This document shows, in pieces, positions 1 to 13,557 of a stretch of DNA of 64,000 nucleotides. Origin of the DNA: Carallia brachiata (Eukaryota; Streptophyta; Magnoliopsida; Malpighiales; Rhizophoraceae); NCBI GenBank assembly GCA_021464245.1, contig JADCRB010000125.1, forward strand, positions 155,418 to 219,417. The letters run 5' to 3'. How positions within the stretch are numbered: the first letter of the stretch is position 1; the number at the start of each line of letters is the position of its first letter. The notes below the pieces were generated by a model. That model did no database searches and had not been told where the DNA came from. It saw only the letters and a program-made list of their open reading frames with translations. The position numbers were made by a program, and so were the translations under genes.

Positions 1-1866
1 ATTACAAAAACTTTCGAACTGACAGTCAAAAAATATTCTTCATTCCGAATTTCAATTATCCATAAAATTACATACCTATCACCTAAAAGATTTATGTTTA
101 CGGTATGCCGAAGCCCAACCAAGTCATTGCGTCATCGGAATTAAGCCATTAAACATCTAGATTCTAGAACACTTTTTTTTTGTTTTTTTTGTTATGGGTT
201 AATACATCTAGACCACTCTGTAGCTCTGCATCTGTCACCCTCTCCATTTTCCTCACCTAACATCCAACTTTCACCCAACTCAAGGCCCCTTTTTTTATTT
301 TATAGCAAAGACTAGAAGCCGAAATCAATAAACATTCAAATTTGCTGTTGGAATTATCCTTTAAGTGTAACCACAAAATCACAAGATAAATACTAATCAT
401 TTGTTTTCTTTAACTTGATAATTAAAAATCCTAGTCACGGAACATGTCTATCTCTTGAAGTTATATAGTTAGAGTTCAAATCCGACACTTGCACGAAATT
501 GTAATAAGACTGAATGAACTTTCAAGCCTGACATATAAAAGAGAAACTCACAATACATATTTTTTAAGAGTATTGAAGTAGGTTAGAAGATTTTGCCAGT
601 AATAACACTTTCTTTTATTCTTCTGTGATTGTGATTTAAGTTTCATCGTCAATCTATATTATTCGAAATTCGAGGTAAGTCTTCGTCTATTTAATTATGA
701 TTTACCTTTGTTAATCATCTTACAGTTATAGTTTTTACTATCTAATAAGCTCTAATTTCAAAATAGACCAAGTAGTGAAAAACTGTTGAATTTTTTTTAT
801 TCCAGACCAATATTCTATGCCCAAAACTTCAAAAGAAAAAAAAAAAAACAGAAAAAGACTGATAAATTACTTAAAGAGATGTTGGATGTCCCAGAGGTGT
901 AAAGTGTAATATTCTTTTTATAAAAATAGGTGCATTGGAAATATTCTTACACTTATAATTTAAAATTAAAGTAGTGTCGTTTGAATACTTTATTCAATTA
1001 GTCTCATATATTTGAATGTTTTATTTAACTATTATTATAGAATTAAACGTATTATTTAAATATTAATAAATTTAAATATATTTTTTATACATTTAATCAA
1101 ATTAATAAATTTAAAATTTAATATTTAAGTCTTTGCATATAAGTGGAATCAGCTTAAAGGGAAGCTCAAATCGAGATACCACGTAACTATCACTTAAAAA
1201 AGCCTGTAAAAGTAGAAAATCACTGGTTAAGATTTGTCTCTCGCTTTGTGGATAAAAAGTAGAAAGCACAGAGTGTATTGTATGACTTAAGTGGCGGAGG
1301 CACCAATCATCTCTGGTACAATACCGAGACCTTTGCTGCTTTGCATACCCCATTTACCCAATTAAAATAACCATTGAAGATAATGACCCCCCCTGAATCA
1401 TTGGGGGGAATATTTCATTACTTTCTTATGCAAATTATATTGCTTTAAGGATTCAACTGCTGCAGCAATTCTGCTCAGGTAACTAAACACAATGAAAGAG
1501 CTTTATGGACTTGCAAAGAAGAGTTGACTTACAAACCACCCCCTCCCCCTTGGCCTTCCCTTCTTGTGTGCCTGTTTTTTTGGCCCTTCTATGGGGTGTT
1601 CCACAGTTAAGATTTACATGTAAGTTAACTGTTTTCAGTGCATATTTCTGGGGGTCCGCTACTGGCGGCGATCATTGAATCCGTCGTTTCCAATGCCGCC
1701 TTTCTAATTTTCTTGGTCTTTGTTTTACATTGAAAGTCTTTCTTTCTTTTTTTTTTTTGTTTTTGCTAGATATCAAAGTCTTCCATTCATGAAACTTCGT
1801 TTCAATTTAAGCTCTTCTTTAAATTTGAAGACTTTATTTTTTTATTGCTTTTTTAGAAAACCCCCA
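1..1866. other. Intergenic, AT-rich, no gene seen
   Basis: No exon-like reading frame with recognisable protein similarity on either strand. The stretch has many A/T runs and is extremely AT-rich between about 900 and 1130. The right part is presumably promoter for the ubiquitin-ligase gene that starts near 1.9 kb. Confidence 0.6.
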
Positions 1867-1868
1867 GA

Positions 1869-1877
1869 TTTATATAA
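1869..1877 (+). promoter_or_regulatory. Likely TATA box of the RGLG-type gene
   Basis: A TTATATAAG motif lies about 270 bases before the chosen ATG. A plausible 5'-UTR intron follows, with a donor after TTTCAG near 1941 and an acceptor after CCTTGCAG near 2026. This would put the transcription start around 1900. Motif-based inference only. Confidence 0.45.
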
Positions 1878-2141
1878 GGGTTAAAGATCTCAAATTTCTC
1901 CAATATTTGCATTGCACAAGCCATTAGGATTGCTAGTTTCAGGTATTTTTGCTGGCATCTATAATGGGTCTTTTTGGTTGTGGATGTTCTTTAGGGACTT
2001 GACGGTGTCAATGATTGTCCTTGCAGGTGGAGATAGAATTAACTGAAGTGCTATTTTAGGGAGAAGATTCGAAAGGGTCTTGAAATTTAAACTCTTTTTC
2101 TTTTTTTTTTTTGTTAAAAAAAAGATTAGAATTTGTGGCTG

Positions 2142-5100
2142 ATGGGAGGTAAGAGCTCAAAAGGGTCGGGTTCGAGACATATTTCATCCTATGATTCATC
2201 ATCTTCCTGGAATCCGTATGGTTATCCACAGGCATCACCATATCCATACCAATCTTCTCAGCAAAACCCATATTACACTCCTCAGCATCACCATACACCG
2301 CCGCCTACTTCCTCTTATAATTATGTGCCAGAAAGGCCCCAGCCGCAGAAGAGGTTGGATAGGAAATACTCGAGGATAGCTGATAATTATCAGAGCTTAG
2401 ATCAGGTTGGATGCTACGTAGTTTTTTGATATCTTTGTGCTTTGAGTTTTTCTGAAATAGGACTGAAGGGTGTTGTTGACTGAGGCAAAAGTTGATAACT
2501 TCACAACAATGGCAACATTGGATTTGAATGAAAATGTCAAAGATTTGTGTGTGGTTATAAATATCTGCTATTTTTATGACATTGACTTGAAAAAAGAAAA
2601 AAAAAAATCTGTACAAAGTGCCATAAGAACAGATGGTGGTTCTTCCAGTTTGACTGTCGGTGACAAAATTTCGCTGCAAAGGACCTTTTATTTTTAGAAG
2701 TAAACTGCCAAGGACAATTTTGTTGAAGATATTTTGAGGACATGTAAGATGAACCTTACAGGAAAAAGTTTGGTCCATGAATACTATTCCTCGGATCATT
2801 TTAGAACCCTTAATTACAAAAGGAAAATCCCTCATTGTGAGTTGAGTTAGTCTCGTACTATAGAACATTTGGTGATCTTCCTATGAGATTGGGATGGAGG
2901 TGACCAAGATGGGCATTCACCTTCAGGAGATTCCGGAACTGAGGAAGAATTTCTGGTGAAGCTTAAACTTGAGGAATGACATTGACAGCTGAAGCACAAT
3001 ATAGATTCCATAATTCCGTTTATTGATTACTAAAACTTGTGATCTTCCCATATACAATCATGATTTTCACACTGCTCTTTTCCTTAATCCTCATATTCTG
3101 CAATTGTGGTTTCCTTTAGGGAAATCTCTTGCTGATATCTTGCCAGCAAGAATGCTGATACGTCACAACAATTTCCATCTTTTTCTGCGCACAACATTAT
3201 GTAATTTTATTGATTATTATGTTGAGAATAACAAAAATCATTGACAACAGGTTACGGCAGCTCTTGCTCAATTTGGTCTTGAGTCTTCTAATCTCATTGT
3301 TGGCATTGACTTCACGAAGAGCAACGAATGGACAGGTTCATTATTATCTTTCTACTTACAATGTTTGGCATTGTTATGCTGCAAGATATTCTAACTATGT
3401 TTGAATATTAGGTACAAGATCATTCAACCGGCGGAGCTTACATCATATTGGCAGTGGTCAAAATCCTTATGAGCAAGCAATATCAATTATCGGAAGGACT
3501 TTATCAGCATTTGATGAGGATAACTTAATTCCATGTTTTGGATTTGGAGATGGTGATTTTATTTGAGGCATTCCTGTTTGTGTTTTACAGAAGCAATATT
3601 TAGATTATGGAGATGATGTTAGTGTCTTTTGTTTTGCAGCTTCAACTCATGATCAGGATGTCTTTAGTTTCTATCCAGATGAGAGATTTTGTAATGGATT
3701 TGAGGAAGTACTGGAGCGTTACAAGGAACTTGTTCCCCAGCTTCGACTTGCAGGTGTTACTTTGTTCCATTGGTGGTTTTAATTTTAAATTACTAATTTA
3801 CTGTCTGCAGATATTGAAGCATATCTTTTGTGTTTTCTCGTGGCAGGACCAACATCTTTTGCTCCCATAATTGAGATGGCCATTACTATTGTGGAGCAAA
3901 GTGGCGGGCAGTACCATGTTTTGCTGATAATTGCTGATGGGCAGGTAATTTAGCTACAAAGTGGACCTTTATGGTTTGTCAATATATATGAAATATGGTC
4001 AGTCAGCTTTATTAGAAGCACCCTTTTTCAAAGGATCTGACGAGACATTTTGTAATCTTGAAGCTTGCTTGCATGATAACTTAAACATTGTAATATTTTG
4101 TGTAAGAAAAATGTTAGCACCTCAGGTCAAGATGAATAAAAAGTGGCAGGACATAAAAAAAGCTTGGATTATTCTTAGTGGCCAGATATGCTGGCTATCT
4201 TTTATCCCCTGAAGTTGCAATTGTTTCTTTCGGTCTTTATGTTGAATAGTTGGTTCTTAGAATCTTCATGACATTTAGTAACATACAGCTTCGGTCCATA
4301 GTCACTTGAAGTAATTTATATATGTCTAATTTCTGCCCACCCCCCCTCGGGGGGAGGAAATTTATGTATTTCTTTTATAGAGATCTTGCACATTTTTTCT
4401 CAACTTTTGGATTTCTTATGTTGTTTTCTTTCACATTGCTCATTTCGCATTTATCACGACAGGTGACAAGAAGTGTTGATACACAGCATGGTCATCTCAG
4501 TCCACAAGAGCAAAAGACAATTGATGCAATTGTAAAAGCAAGGTAAAACAGAAATTGAAAAATGTAAATTGAAGTTATTTGGTTGTTAACAACTGATTTG
4601 TGGGCTTGTTTGTCCTCCATTCTTATGTGGTTGTCTGATTACAGTGAATACCCTTTATCGATAGTTTTAGTTGGAGTTGGTGACGGGCCTTGGGACATGA
4701 TGAGGGAGTTTGATGATAACATCCCTGCTCGGGCATTTGATAATTTTCAAGTAAGCAATAGTTGGTTTTGCGCCCCCCACCCCCCCCCCCCCCACAAAAA
4801 AAAGAGCAATAGTTGGTTGATCTACTACTTTTTCCTTGTCCAATGCCTTGAAATTTTGTTGACTGGAGCAGTGGGTTTTTTTGTTTAGTTTGTGAACTTT
4901 ACAGAAATAATGTCCAAAAATGTCACTCAATCACGAAAAGAGACGGAGTTTGCTCTTGCAGCATTGATGGAAATACCAGCTCAATATAAAGCTACTATTG
5001 AGCTTGGAATGTTGGGGTAACCATACAATCTTGGTTTGTGAGATAGCTTGTTGATGTGAAATTTTTTGCCTTGGCAAAATCTTTTGACATTCATATGTTT

Positions 5101-5734
5101 GCTTATGATGATCATGTAGTCGACAGAAAGGGAATGCTGCCGAGAGGGTTTCTCTTCCCCCACCACTTTATGGCGCATCTTCTTTTGGAGGCAGCTCAAA
5201 ACCTTCCCGACAAAGCAGCTTTCAGCAACGTGTACCTTCCTCTTCTGGATATGATAGTCCAATTGCCGGTTATGACACCACAGTAGGCGTGGCTCCATCT
5301 TCAAGTTCTCTATATGATAATCAGGTGCAAAAGACAGTTCCACAAAAATAACTATATTTCCCTGCAGTTCTTTGCCTTTTCTTTTCTATTGCATTTGCCG
5401 CTAAGTTAGATTTTTTCTTTCTTAACAGTATTATCATTATGTTGACCACCTCGCCTTCTTTTGAATGTCTCGAGAGTATGTAACATTTTCTCTATTCTGA
5501 ACTTTTCCAGGTCTGTCCCATCTGTCTTTCTAATCCAAAAGACATGGCCTTTGGCTGCGGACATCAGGTAAATAATGTTCTGCACCTCTGCTATATGACA
5601 ATGGCATCAGTTTCATAATTCAAGTACTATATTGACACCTCTTCTAAATAGCAGACTTGTTGCGATGTGGAGAAGACCTCCAAGCATGCCCCATTTGTCG
5701 TAGCCATATAAACACGAGAATCAGGCTCTATTAA
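2142..5734 (+). CDS. RGLG: RGLG-type E3 ubiquitin ligase (copine/vWA + RING), frameshifted in last exon
   Basis: Exons: 2142-2405, 3251-3335, 3412-3552, 3640-3753, 3847-3944, 4463-4542, 4645-4750, 4889-5016, 5120-5324, 5511-5567, 5655-5734. The start ATG gives MGGKSS, an N-myristoylation-type beginning that fits the plasma-membrane RGLG ligases, followed by a Tyr/Pro/Gln/His-rich head. The copine-like vWA domain runs from about residue 90 to 345 with a MIDAS-like DFTKSN at 108-113. A Ser/Pro linker and a C-terminal RING follow. The first RING half is intact (CPIC, then CGHQ). In the last exon the sequence reads TGCGATGTGGAG; one base is missing against the expected Cys-Gly-Glu-Asp frame. As written the protein ends at TAA 5709-5711 (444 residues) and loses the CPIC half. 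The other frame from 5666 restores a normal RING tail to 5732-5734 (about 452 residues). RGLG proteins ubiquitinate targets in ABA, drought and auxin responses; that role is family knowledge. Confidence 0.9.
4780..4793 (+). repeat. Poly-C tract in an RGLG intron
   Basis: A run of about 14 C residues sits in the intron between the exons ending at 4750 and starting at 4889. It is a likely site of length error or polymorphism. Confidence 0.8.
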
Positions 5735-7535
5735 AATAAGCCTGGGTGCAAATAGCTCCAAATTGTCTCTGCCAGCGATGTGTTTGTTTGGTTCATGATA
5801 GTAGAGTCAAACTCGTAGTCTTTCTGGGGCAGGGACAGGTAGTTCACTGAATATCGTTCCAGTAGATCATAAAAATCAGTGTTAAGGAGAAAACAGTCGA
5901 GAATTGAAGCCTGCTGCTCCTTAGCCTTGGATATTTTCCGTATCATATACCATCGCCTCGTATTCAAAAAGCAGGAAAAAAACCATTTCTGCATAAGCTT
6001 CATTGCTGAGGAACCGTTTTAGGATGTACAGCTGGTTATCTGTACCATTGTGCTTGGCCGAAAATGAATCAAAATCAAGCTGCAGGGAGAGTATTACTTG
6101 CAGTGTTGTACAGATCATGCTAGAAGAGTTTTCCTTGTCATTGTCAAGTTAATGTTCGTGACTCGGTTTTTGGTTCTGCAAAAGCTAGTTTTTAAAGGAC
6201 TTGTACATTTGTAGGATTTAGTTATGCTTGCTATCGGTAGATGAACAAAGATCCAGGTTGACATTCATGTTTCTTTGAATTTTCTCCCTGTTTTGGACAT
6301 TGCGAATTGTGATCGTGTAATGTGAAGTCTAACCCCTTTGCTGTGTAAACTTGAAATTTAATCGTGAGATGGGTATTTGTATCATTTTATGCACCATTAC
6401 TGGGGCAAGATGGATGTGCATTTACACTGCAACAATGCAATTGTGGGTTGTTACTAATTATTCATGAATGCTTTGATCCTCTGTAGATTTTATGTTAATA
6501 TTATATTTATTTTTATATAATACAAAAATATTAACTATATATATATATATATTTTTTTTTCAAGAATTGATCCGTTAATCTCAATAGTCGGACCAATTAC
6601 TCGGGCAAATGGTATTTTTTCAGTTCTGAAAACCATGGTTTTGAGAATTTGATGAAACGCCTTGTGTCTTGCTCCAAGTTTAGGCGAGCTCGTCAACCAC
6701 AGAAAATGAGTTGTCGTTCAAGACGAGCAATCATCGGATTCATAACTAAGCTTTTGTCTACCGTACAAGAGCCATTCGCCTGAAAATTTAAAGACCAGTT
6801 TTGTATATTTATCGAGCAGAGATACGCCATCATCGTGGGATTTGAGATCAAGGACTTGGGTATAAAAGTTTGGAAAATGTTATTTAGCATACGTTTTTGT
6901 CACTTAAAATAATTATATTCCAATAACACAGATATTTTATATAACTGCAATGATAAAATATATAATAAAAAATATAATTATTTTTTCTAATTTATATTTA
7001 TTATTACACTCACAAAAAATATACCAATTATTATAACATAACCACAGTATAACAATATTTTTGTATATCCATGTAACGTAATGCAGCACATAAAAGTTAG
7101 TACTTCAGTGAGAAAAAGGCCACATCAGAATCCGAATGGCCTGTTCTTAGCAAGAAAAAAACTGTCTATCCTTTCAACAAAAAAAACAAAAAACTAACAT
7201 AAATACATTTAATGATGTACATAAAAGACATACAGTCAATCCAACGATATCCAACAATTTATTTGTTTTTTATTTTTTAAATTCAATACATATTTCACGA
7301 TCAAATGATACAGCTCATTACTTATCCACTGCACTCTCCCGATTGTATACCCATAAAGTTTTTCTGGAAAAATTCTTTTGCATTATTCTAAAAATAAGAT
7401 ACATATTAGTTGAGACCATCACTATCTTCTTGTTTTCTTGGTACATGAGGTAAAGTGTATAGAATACAATGATAGTCCATACATTTGATGTGATTCAGGA
7501 ACTATGACGCCCAATTTGAGGCCACTTGGAGTAAA
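5735..7535. other. RGLG 3' UTR followed by AT-rich intergenic DNA
   Basis: The first several hundred bases are probably 3' UTR of the ubiquitin-ligase gene. From about 6490 the DNA becomes very AT-rich, with a short (AT)n run near 6537-6552. The two genes converge here. No further gene is visible. Confidence 0.55.
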
Positions 7536-10500
7536 CTAGTAATAACCTCTCCTTGTTTCCGACTCGGGTACCATAAGGCTAGACAGCAGCGCATCGTGCA
7601 GGCTCCTTCCTTCTGGCTCCGTACGGTATCTGTTATCTTCTATGTAGGACTGAATTTCAACAATTATTGGATTCATCTCCGGATCTTGTCGTTCTCTCAA
7701 TGCTTTTAAGAAGTCATTGGAGATGATGTTCAGCAACTTCCTGAAATGAGATCCGTATTTTCTGAAGAGAACAAAGCCTGCTGTCTGTGCAACAGTAAAT
7801 TCTTTCAGCCCCAAGTTTTTTTTTTTCCTTACAATGTTATCCTTAGGTAAGCAAAATAGAGAATTTATATCTATACATATACATAATTGTACACATATGT
7901 GCATGGAAAACACTTTATTTTATTAGGAATAATCATTTGTGCAAACTTACTTGCAGGAATGCGTTCAATGCAACAGCAGTATACATGTTGGCAGGCAGAT
8001 TATTTAAGAACCTTGCAAGCCATGCCCAACCTTCATTTGGCCCATGAATGTTATCAACACCCCGGACTTCTGTCTGCCAAAACAACCATTCTGAATAGCT
8101 ATGACATCAAGGAGATGGTAAAACATGCTCGAGCACCAAAACCAGGCAGTTATCATATCAACAGAGGCCATGTGACCAGTGAAGAAGCATTAAACTCTCT
8201 TCAATGACAAAAGAGATGACGAAAGAGAAGGTGGTAAACCTGAACTAAAGCACCATACAGTTTCATGTAGGATGCCAATCGTTTCAGATAATCTGTTGTG
8301 CTCTCAATCTTCCCGTCATGTTCCTGATATCCGATGGCTTTCTGATAATGTTCTTTAGATGCAAACACTGACTATAATAGAATGAAAACTGTTCAGAACA
8401 ATAACCAAGCGGCAGCAGCAGCAATAAATATTGCAAGGAAATTTCCTCTCATATACTACTGGACCAGGGGACCTTCAACACAAATTTTTCTGTTCGCTCT
8501 TTACTTTAAATTATTTTCCAAGGGCAACTTTGAGCTAAAAAATTGGTAAATCAAAAGTTTGCAGGTGCCCGCCCTGACAGAATTAACATCCCTTCTAGCA
8601 AACTACAACTATAAGAAGATACAGATCGATGACCCAGTGAAGAAAAATATGGTTTTTGATGCCACATAAACTAGAACTCACATGAGATTTTGAAAATTAA
8701 TTGCATTTAGAAAAATCAAACTTGTCTTGAGAAGAAAATTACTCTGGCTAGTGGCAACCAGTTGAAATTGAGGGATAAGGCAAATGCAATGAGGGGAGGA
8801 AGATGGATACCTGGAAAGGTACAACAGAGAGCATACAAATAGGCTTATTACCTACCAGTTGATGCATTAATGAGTACATTTAGTCATCTTACAAGAGTTA
8901 CCTTTGAATTTATTATATGCTTCGGAACAGTGTAGATACAAGCTCTATGGAATTCAGCAAGAAGAAGATCCATTGCATGTGGGACCTGATCGAAGATTCA
9001 CTTGTATGTAAGAAGTAGAAGATCAAAATTTTCTAAGAAATATTGGCAAATCTTGTTGGCATAAAAACAATGTGAGCAGGGAGGTCAGCTAAGAATCATG
9101 CACAAGCTCAACAGGTAAATTTTCCAACACCTGTTAACTTTCACACATCATTCAGAGAAGCATGTGAATTAACAGATTATCTTCCTAGCCTACACACTCT
9201 CCCCATTTCCCCTCCCGTCACCCAAGAAAAAAAACGAGGAATTAAAATAATCAAAGAGAAAAACATCAGTGTCATCCAAGACCCGAAAAGTTTAAATTGG
9301 GAAAGGATGTACCTGTGAGGTAACAAGAACAATGACATGCCCACAAGCAAAAGCAGCATTATCAGGGCTTTCACAATGAGAAACCACCTGTGAATATCAA
9401 ACTGAAATAACGTCAAGTCTATCAATAAATTTAGTTTCCCAATGCTTGTGTTGAGCAAATTAGCAACTACAATATTGCATAGGCAAGAAAGCTAAAATAT
9501 AGCCCGTCAAATGAATAAACAATTTAAGTTACTAAGCTCAACGTGTTGTTGACAGCTTATTGACAATGATCAGGGGATCGTGTACCCGCACAGCATTTCT
9601 TAATTGTAATGTAACAAGCAATCAAATTTACCTTTTTTGCAAATGCTGCAAGGCTGATAGACGGAGGACATGAAGGATTCCTTAAAATCTTTATAAGGTC
9701 ACTTGCTTTTGCTCTGCAACATTGTATATTGATTTTAGTCTAATTAAACATGCATAACAATCCAGAAAAAACAACATAAAACAATAGTCTGCAAATATGC
9801 TACAAAGTTGCATTAAGAGTAGATGTTGTGAGCAGACAACAACAGTCAAATAGTTCTCTAGACATATTCTAAACAAAGAGTTTTCTGAAACAATCTGTTT
9901 ATTCCCCTGGAGGAAATAAAACAATACATAAAATAAAAAGACATCTTCCATACCTAACATTGTCTTTAGTCCCCCTTATTTGCCTTATTGATCTAGCAAT
10001 ATGCCTCTCAAAGCTGCTGAAATCCTGATAAGAATCACCACAGATGGAAACCAAATATCAACATGGCCTAAAATCATTTGAGATCTTTAGATAGGTAGAA
10101 TTGAATGTGATGATTAACACACAAATGGAAGTCCAGGAAAGAATACGGGCACCTAAAAGTAATAATACCATAAGTCTAAAATTCTTAGTGAAAGCTCTTA
10201 ATCCAATTAAAAGGCCTGATGCAACCAATTACATGAGTGTTCTCATAGAAAGCATTAGAAACAACAATTACAAATGAGTAGCAAATTAATAAGAAGAAAA
10301 AAAAAACCTATTCCTTTTCATATTTTGTAATAGGCACATTTGTTGCAAGGATATGGTGTTCCTGTCAAACCTCATTCCTTGATGAGTTTCTGGTTTAGGC
10401 ACACTGACTTGTTTTCACGTGAATAGAAATGAGTCTAGTTGTTTTAAGAATAGTGCTATTATCCTTCAATTGAAGCACTACAGCAAGAGATATCTAAATA

Positions 10501-13500
10501 TACATTAGAAACACCACCAATACCATCTTGGAACTCAACATTAACAACTGGTTCTGTTCATTCAACTCTTCAAGCTTCTTTAGTCTTTCCCGCTCTAGAT
10601 TAAGAGCACTCTGTGCAGCCTTCACAATATCACCTGTTATAAATTGGCCAGATGATATAGCAGGAGAAAAGAAATTTACATGCAATCTATTCAATAAAAT
10701 CATAAAAACATGAGAGGTTGAAAGGAAGGAAAAACAGAACACCTGCTGATTGTTTCTTAATTGCATTAGAACCAGACTCCACAGACGGAAGATTCAGCTT
10801 TCCAGAATTAGTATCAATTTGGTTTTGAGGACCTTCCTGTAGTGAAACTGAAATAGTATCCCGTTTTGAGGCTTCAGCAGCTTCCCTTTCTGCTGCTTCT
10901 TTGGCTTTTCTCTCCGCTTCTAAAGCAGCCCTTTTGGCTTCCTCAGCTTTCAGTCTTGCCTGAATCCATGAACAAAATCATTTCACCATAATATAGTCTG
11001 TCCTGCAAATTCTGGGGGCAGGTCCAGTGTGTAACACAAAGAGGTTTTCACGTATAGAATGCCCACTTTGCTAACCAAGATGTAATTTATAGTAATAAAG
11101 CTGAGAGAGGTTTTTATTTCTTGTGATGTAAGAAAAGTGTTCAACATGAGAAAATGAACAATTATGGAGTTTGCTGAGGCATGATTAGTAAAAAGAAAGG
11201 GGCTCGGAAGAAAAAAGTACTGCCAATACCATATGCAATTAGCTTATAATCTGAGGATTGTATAAAGTATCACAGAAATAAATTTACATGTAAATTGCAT
11301 TAAACAAGTCACCAAACCTCTGTTTCAGCTCTAGCTCTCTCCTGGCGTAATCTTTCTTCTTGAAGAGCTTTTTCCTTCCTCTTTGCCTCTTCATGAGCTG
11401 CATCACTTCTTATTTTCCTTTCTTCTATTTGCGACTTTATCTCATGATCCCGCTGGACAGCAGTTAAATGGTTATCAAGTGCTTCTGCACTACAATGATT
11501 AAGATAAAGTTAACAATGGTTCTAGATTTGCTAAAGCAAAAAGAACTGGTCAATTGCACGGTTTAGCTTCCTCATGTCGTATCTCCAGGAATTTTTGAAG
11601 ATGTTATACTAGAAGGGTGTTTTTAATGCTTCCACTCATAAACCCAAAAATGTGTATTCCAATTTAGTAGCTCTAGATTTCTCATTCTGGTTGATTGGAC
11701 AGAGTTTAATGAAAACATGGACTGAAAAGAATACTAAGAGTACAGACCAGTACAGACTGAAGGGTAATATTGTTACCAAGTTATTTTATCAAGAAAAAAA
11801 AAGAACAAGAAAAAAATGATAGGCCAAAAAGTACGATCTGAGTGTTGTTCCAATTTTAAGAATGAAGGAATCCAGATGGCAAACAAAAGAATATATTATC
11901 TTACATCTTACGTTGATACTGAGTATCAAGTTTCCTTTCCACTTCTCTTCTTGCTTCCCTGTACTTCTCAATTCTGGCAATTGCAGAGCCTGACTTTTCA
12001 TTTTCACTCAACAATTCAATCTCCAATGCTGAGATTTGGTTCCTAATCTCCTCCTGTTAATCAACCAATTTACCACTTTTATTCACACCGAGGAAGAAAA
12101 AACCACACAAAAGCTGCAGTGCCACGCAGCTTCCTTTGACAACACTAAAACAACTACAATTGATCCAAGAACACAGAGCTACACAAATACATTCTTCCAA
12201 TAACGTAGCAGCACACACTGAAAAAAGACTGTGAGTTAAATCCACACACCGTAACTCCAAGCTGATGCTCATGGCTTAACTCAACAAGAGCACTTTCCAC
12301 CAACCCCACTTCACCCATCAAGTGGGATTCAGTTCCCAGAGCCAACTCATAATCCGATTCATCACTCTCACTGGAAAAGTCAAAACAACCACACAGAGAA
12401 TCATATATTCAGAAAGAAAGAAACAATCTATTCATTGACATTCCAAAAACAATAAATTTAAAAAAAAAACTAATAATCATATACCTCATATATAAACCAT
12501 CAAACCGAAACCGTTTCACTTCCACTAAACTTGTATCCCCACCCTCTTCCTCCTCGTCCTCCTCCAAACCCTCCATCTCGTCATCAGACACGCGCATTAC
12601 AAAGCCCATTGGCCTCCTCTGCATGCTCTTCCCATTCGAAAAAGCCCTAAAAACCAATCCCATAATCTCATATTTACCACATAATTGAGAAAAAATTTTG
12701 GCAACAAAGCGAATAAGCACAACAACTAGGGCCCAAAGGACCCCAGCACTTGGAGAGCTAATGGAGTCCTCTCTATAATATAAGAAAAAAGCCAATGTTT
12801 GAAGTTCCAGAGTAGCGGAATAATCAATTATTCAACCAAGGGGGGAAAGAGCTTGAATGCCCATTCCCTAGCCTACCATCTTTCCTTTTAAGATTGATAA
12901 GACTGATGCCATTAAGGCAGTGCCCTTGCTTTTCCTTTCCTATCCCAATTGCTGAGCCATTGCTATGGTGCATTCCCGACATCTTAAAGAACTCCTAGGA
13001 TAACCCGCTTTTTGCATTCCCCCGGTAAAAAAACCGGCTGATCGGGCCTAGGGACAAGACAAAACCAAGACCGCCCCTTTCCTCAAATCCAAAAACAGAA
13101 ATGAGCCTATTCAGCTTTCCTGTCATTCACTATGTGTCCCCTAGCTTCAAGGAACAACCGAACAAGCTCATGACTGCTTCCGAATCCCCTGACATTGGAA
13201 TTAAAAAAAAAACTCTTGACTCGCTAATTTAGGTTGAGTCATTCTCAGATGTCTATCGTAGACCATCGCTACTTCGTTAGAAGATTCCGCTTGTGCTCTA
13301 GAAGCTTACTCCGCCTTACCATTAATTCCAAAAAAAAAAAAAAAAAAACTATTCATTCTTAATAGAAATAGAGAAAAGGCGTACAGAGGCGGTGTTTTGG
13401 CAAGAGCAACGGGGACCGGAGAGGCGGCATTGAGCTTCTTTTCGACAGAATTGAGCTCCGATAACAGCGCATCGAAGCTCCAGTCGGAAGCCGGATCGGC

Positions 13501-13557
13501 TGCTATCTGGTCCACTCGTTGTTGCCGTAATGGAAGCTCCAATTTAACAGCTCCCCT
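7536..13557 (-). CDS. GLE1: mRNA export factor GLE1 (nucleoporin), start codon not visible
   Basis: Fourteen exons, transcript order: 13557-13385, 12646-12485, 12370-12250, 12053-11905, 11489-11318, 10959-10743, 10633-10524, 10024-9954, 9713-9632, 9387-9313, 8985-8902, 8371-8240, 8073-7951, 7784-7536. They join in one frame to about 639 residues, ending RRGYY. The N-terminus has DWSFDALLSELNSVEKKLN. It is followed by an acidic stretch, a long charged Glu/Lys/Arg/Ala coiled coil (exons 4-7) and the C-terminal GLE1 fold (exons 8-14, with AFAKK, FACGHVIVLV, NEGWAWLARFLNNLPAN). GLE1 activates the DEAD-box ATPase that strips mRNPs at the cytoplasmic face of the nuclear pore; this is family knowledge. 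The frame has no ATG: AGG at 13557-13555 stands where relatives, from memory, begin Met-Gly-Ala. Either the start base changed, or one G is missing from the GGGG run so that the upstream ATG repeat is out of frame. Confidence 0.9.
12700..13320. other. Probable mitochondrial DNA insertion in GLE1 intron 1
   Basis: Most of this 738-base intron is clearly richer in G+C than the flanking AT-rich introns. It has the mixed low-repeat texture of plant mitochondrial intergenic DNA, with many CCC/GGG clusters and phrases such as AAAAACCGGCTGATCGGGCC near 13030. It ends at a poly-A run at 13331-13348 (plus strand). I recognise no organellar gene in it, so the assignment rests on composition only. Confidence 0.45.
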
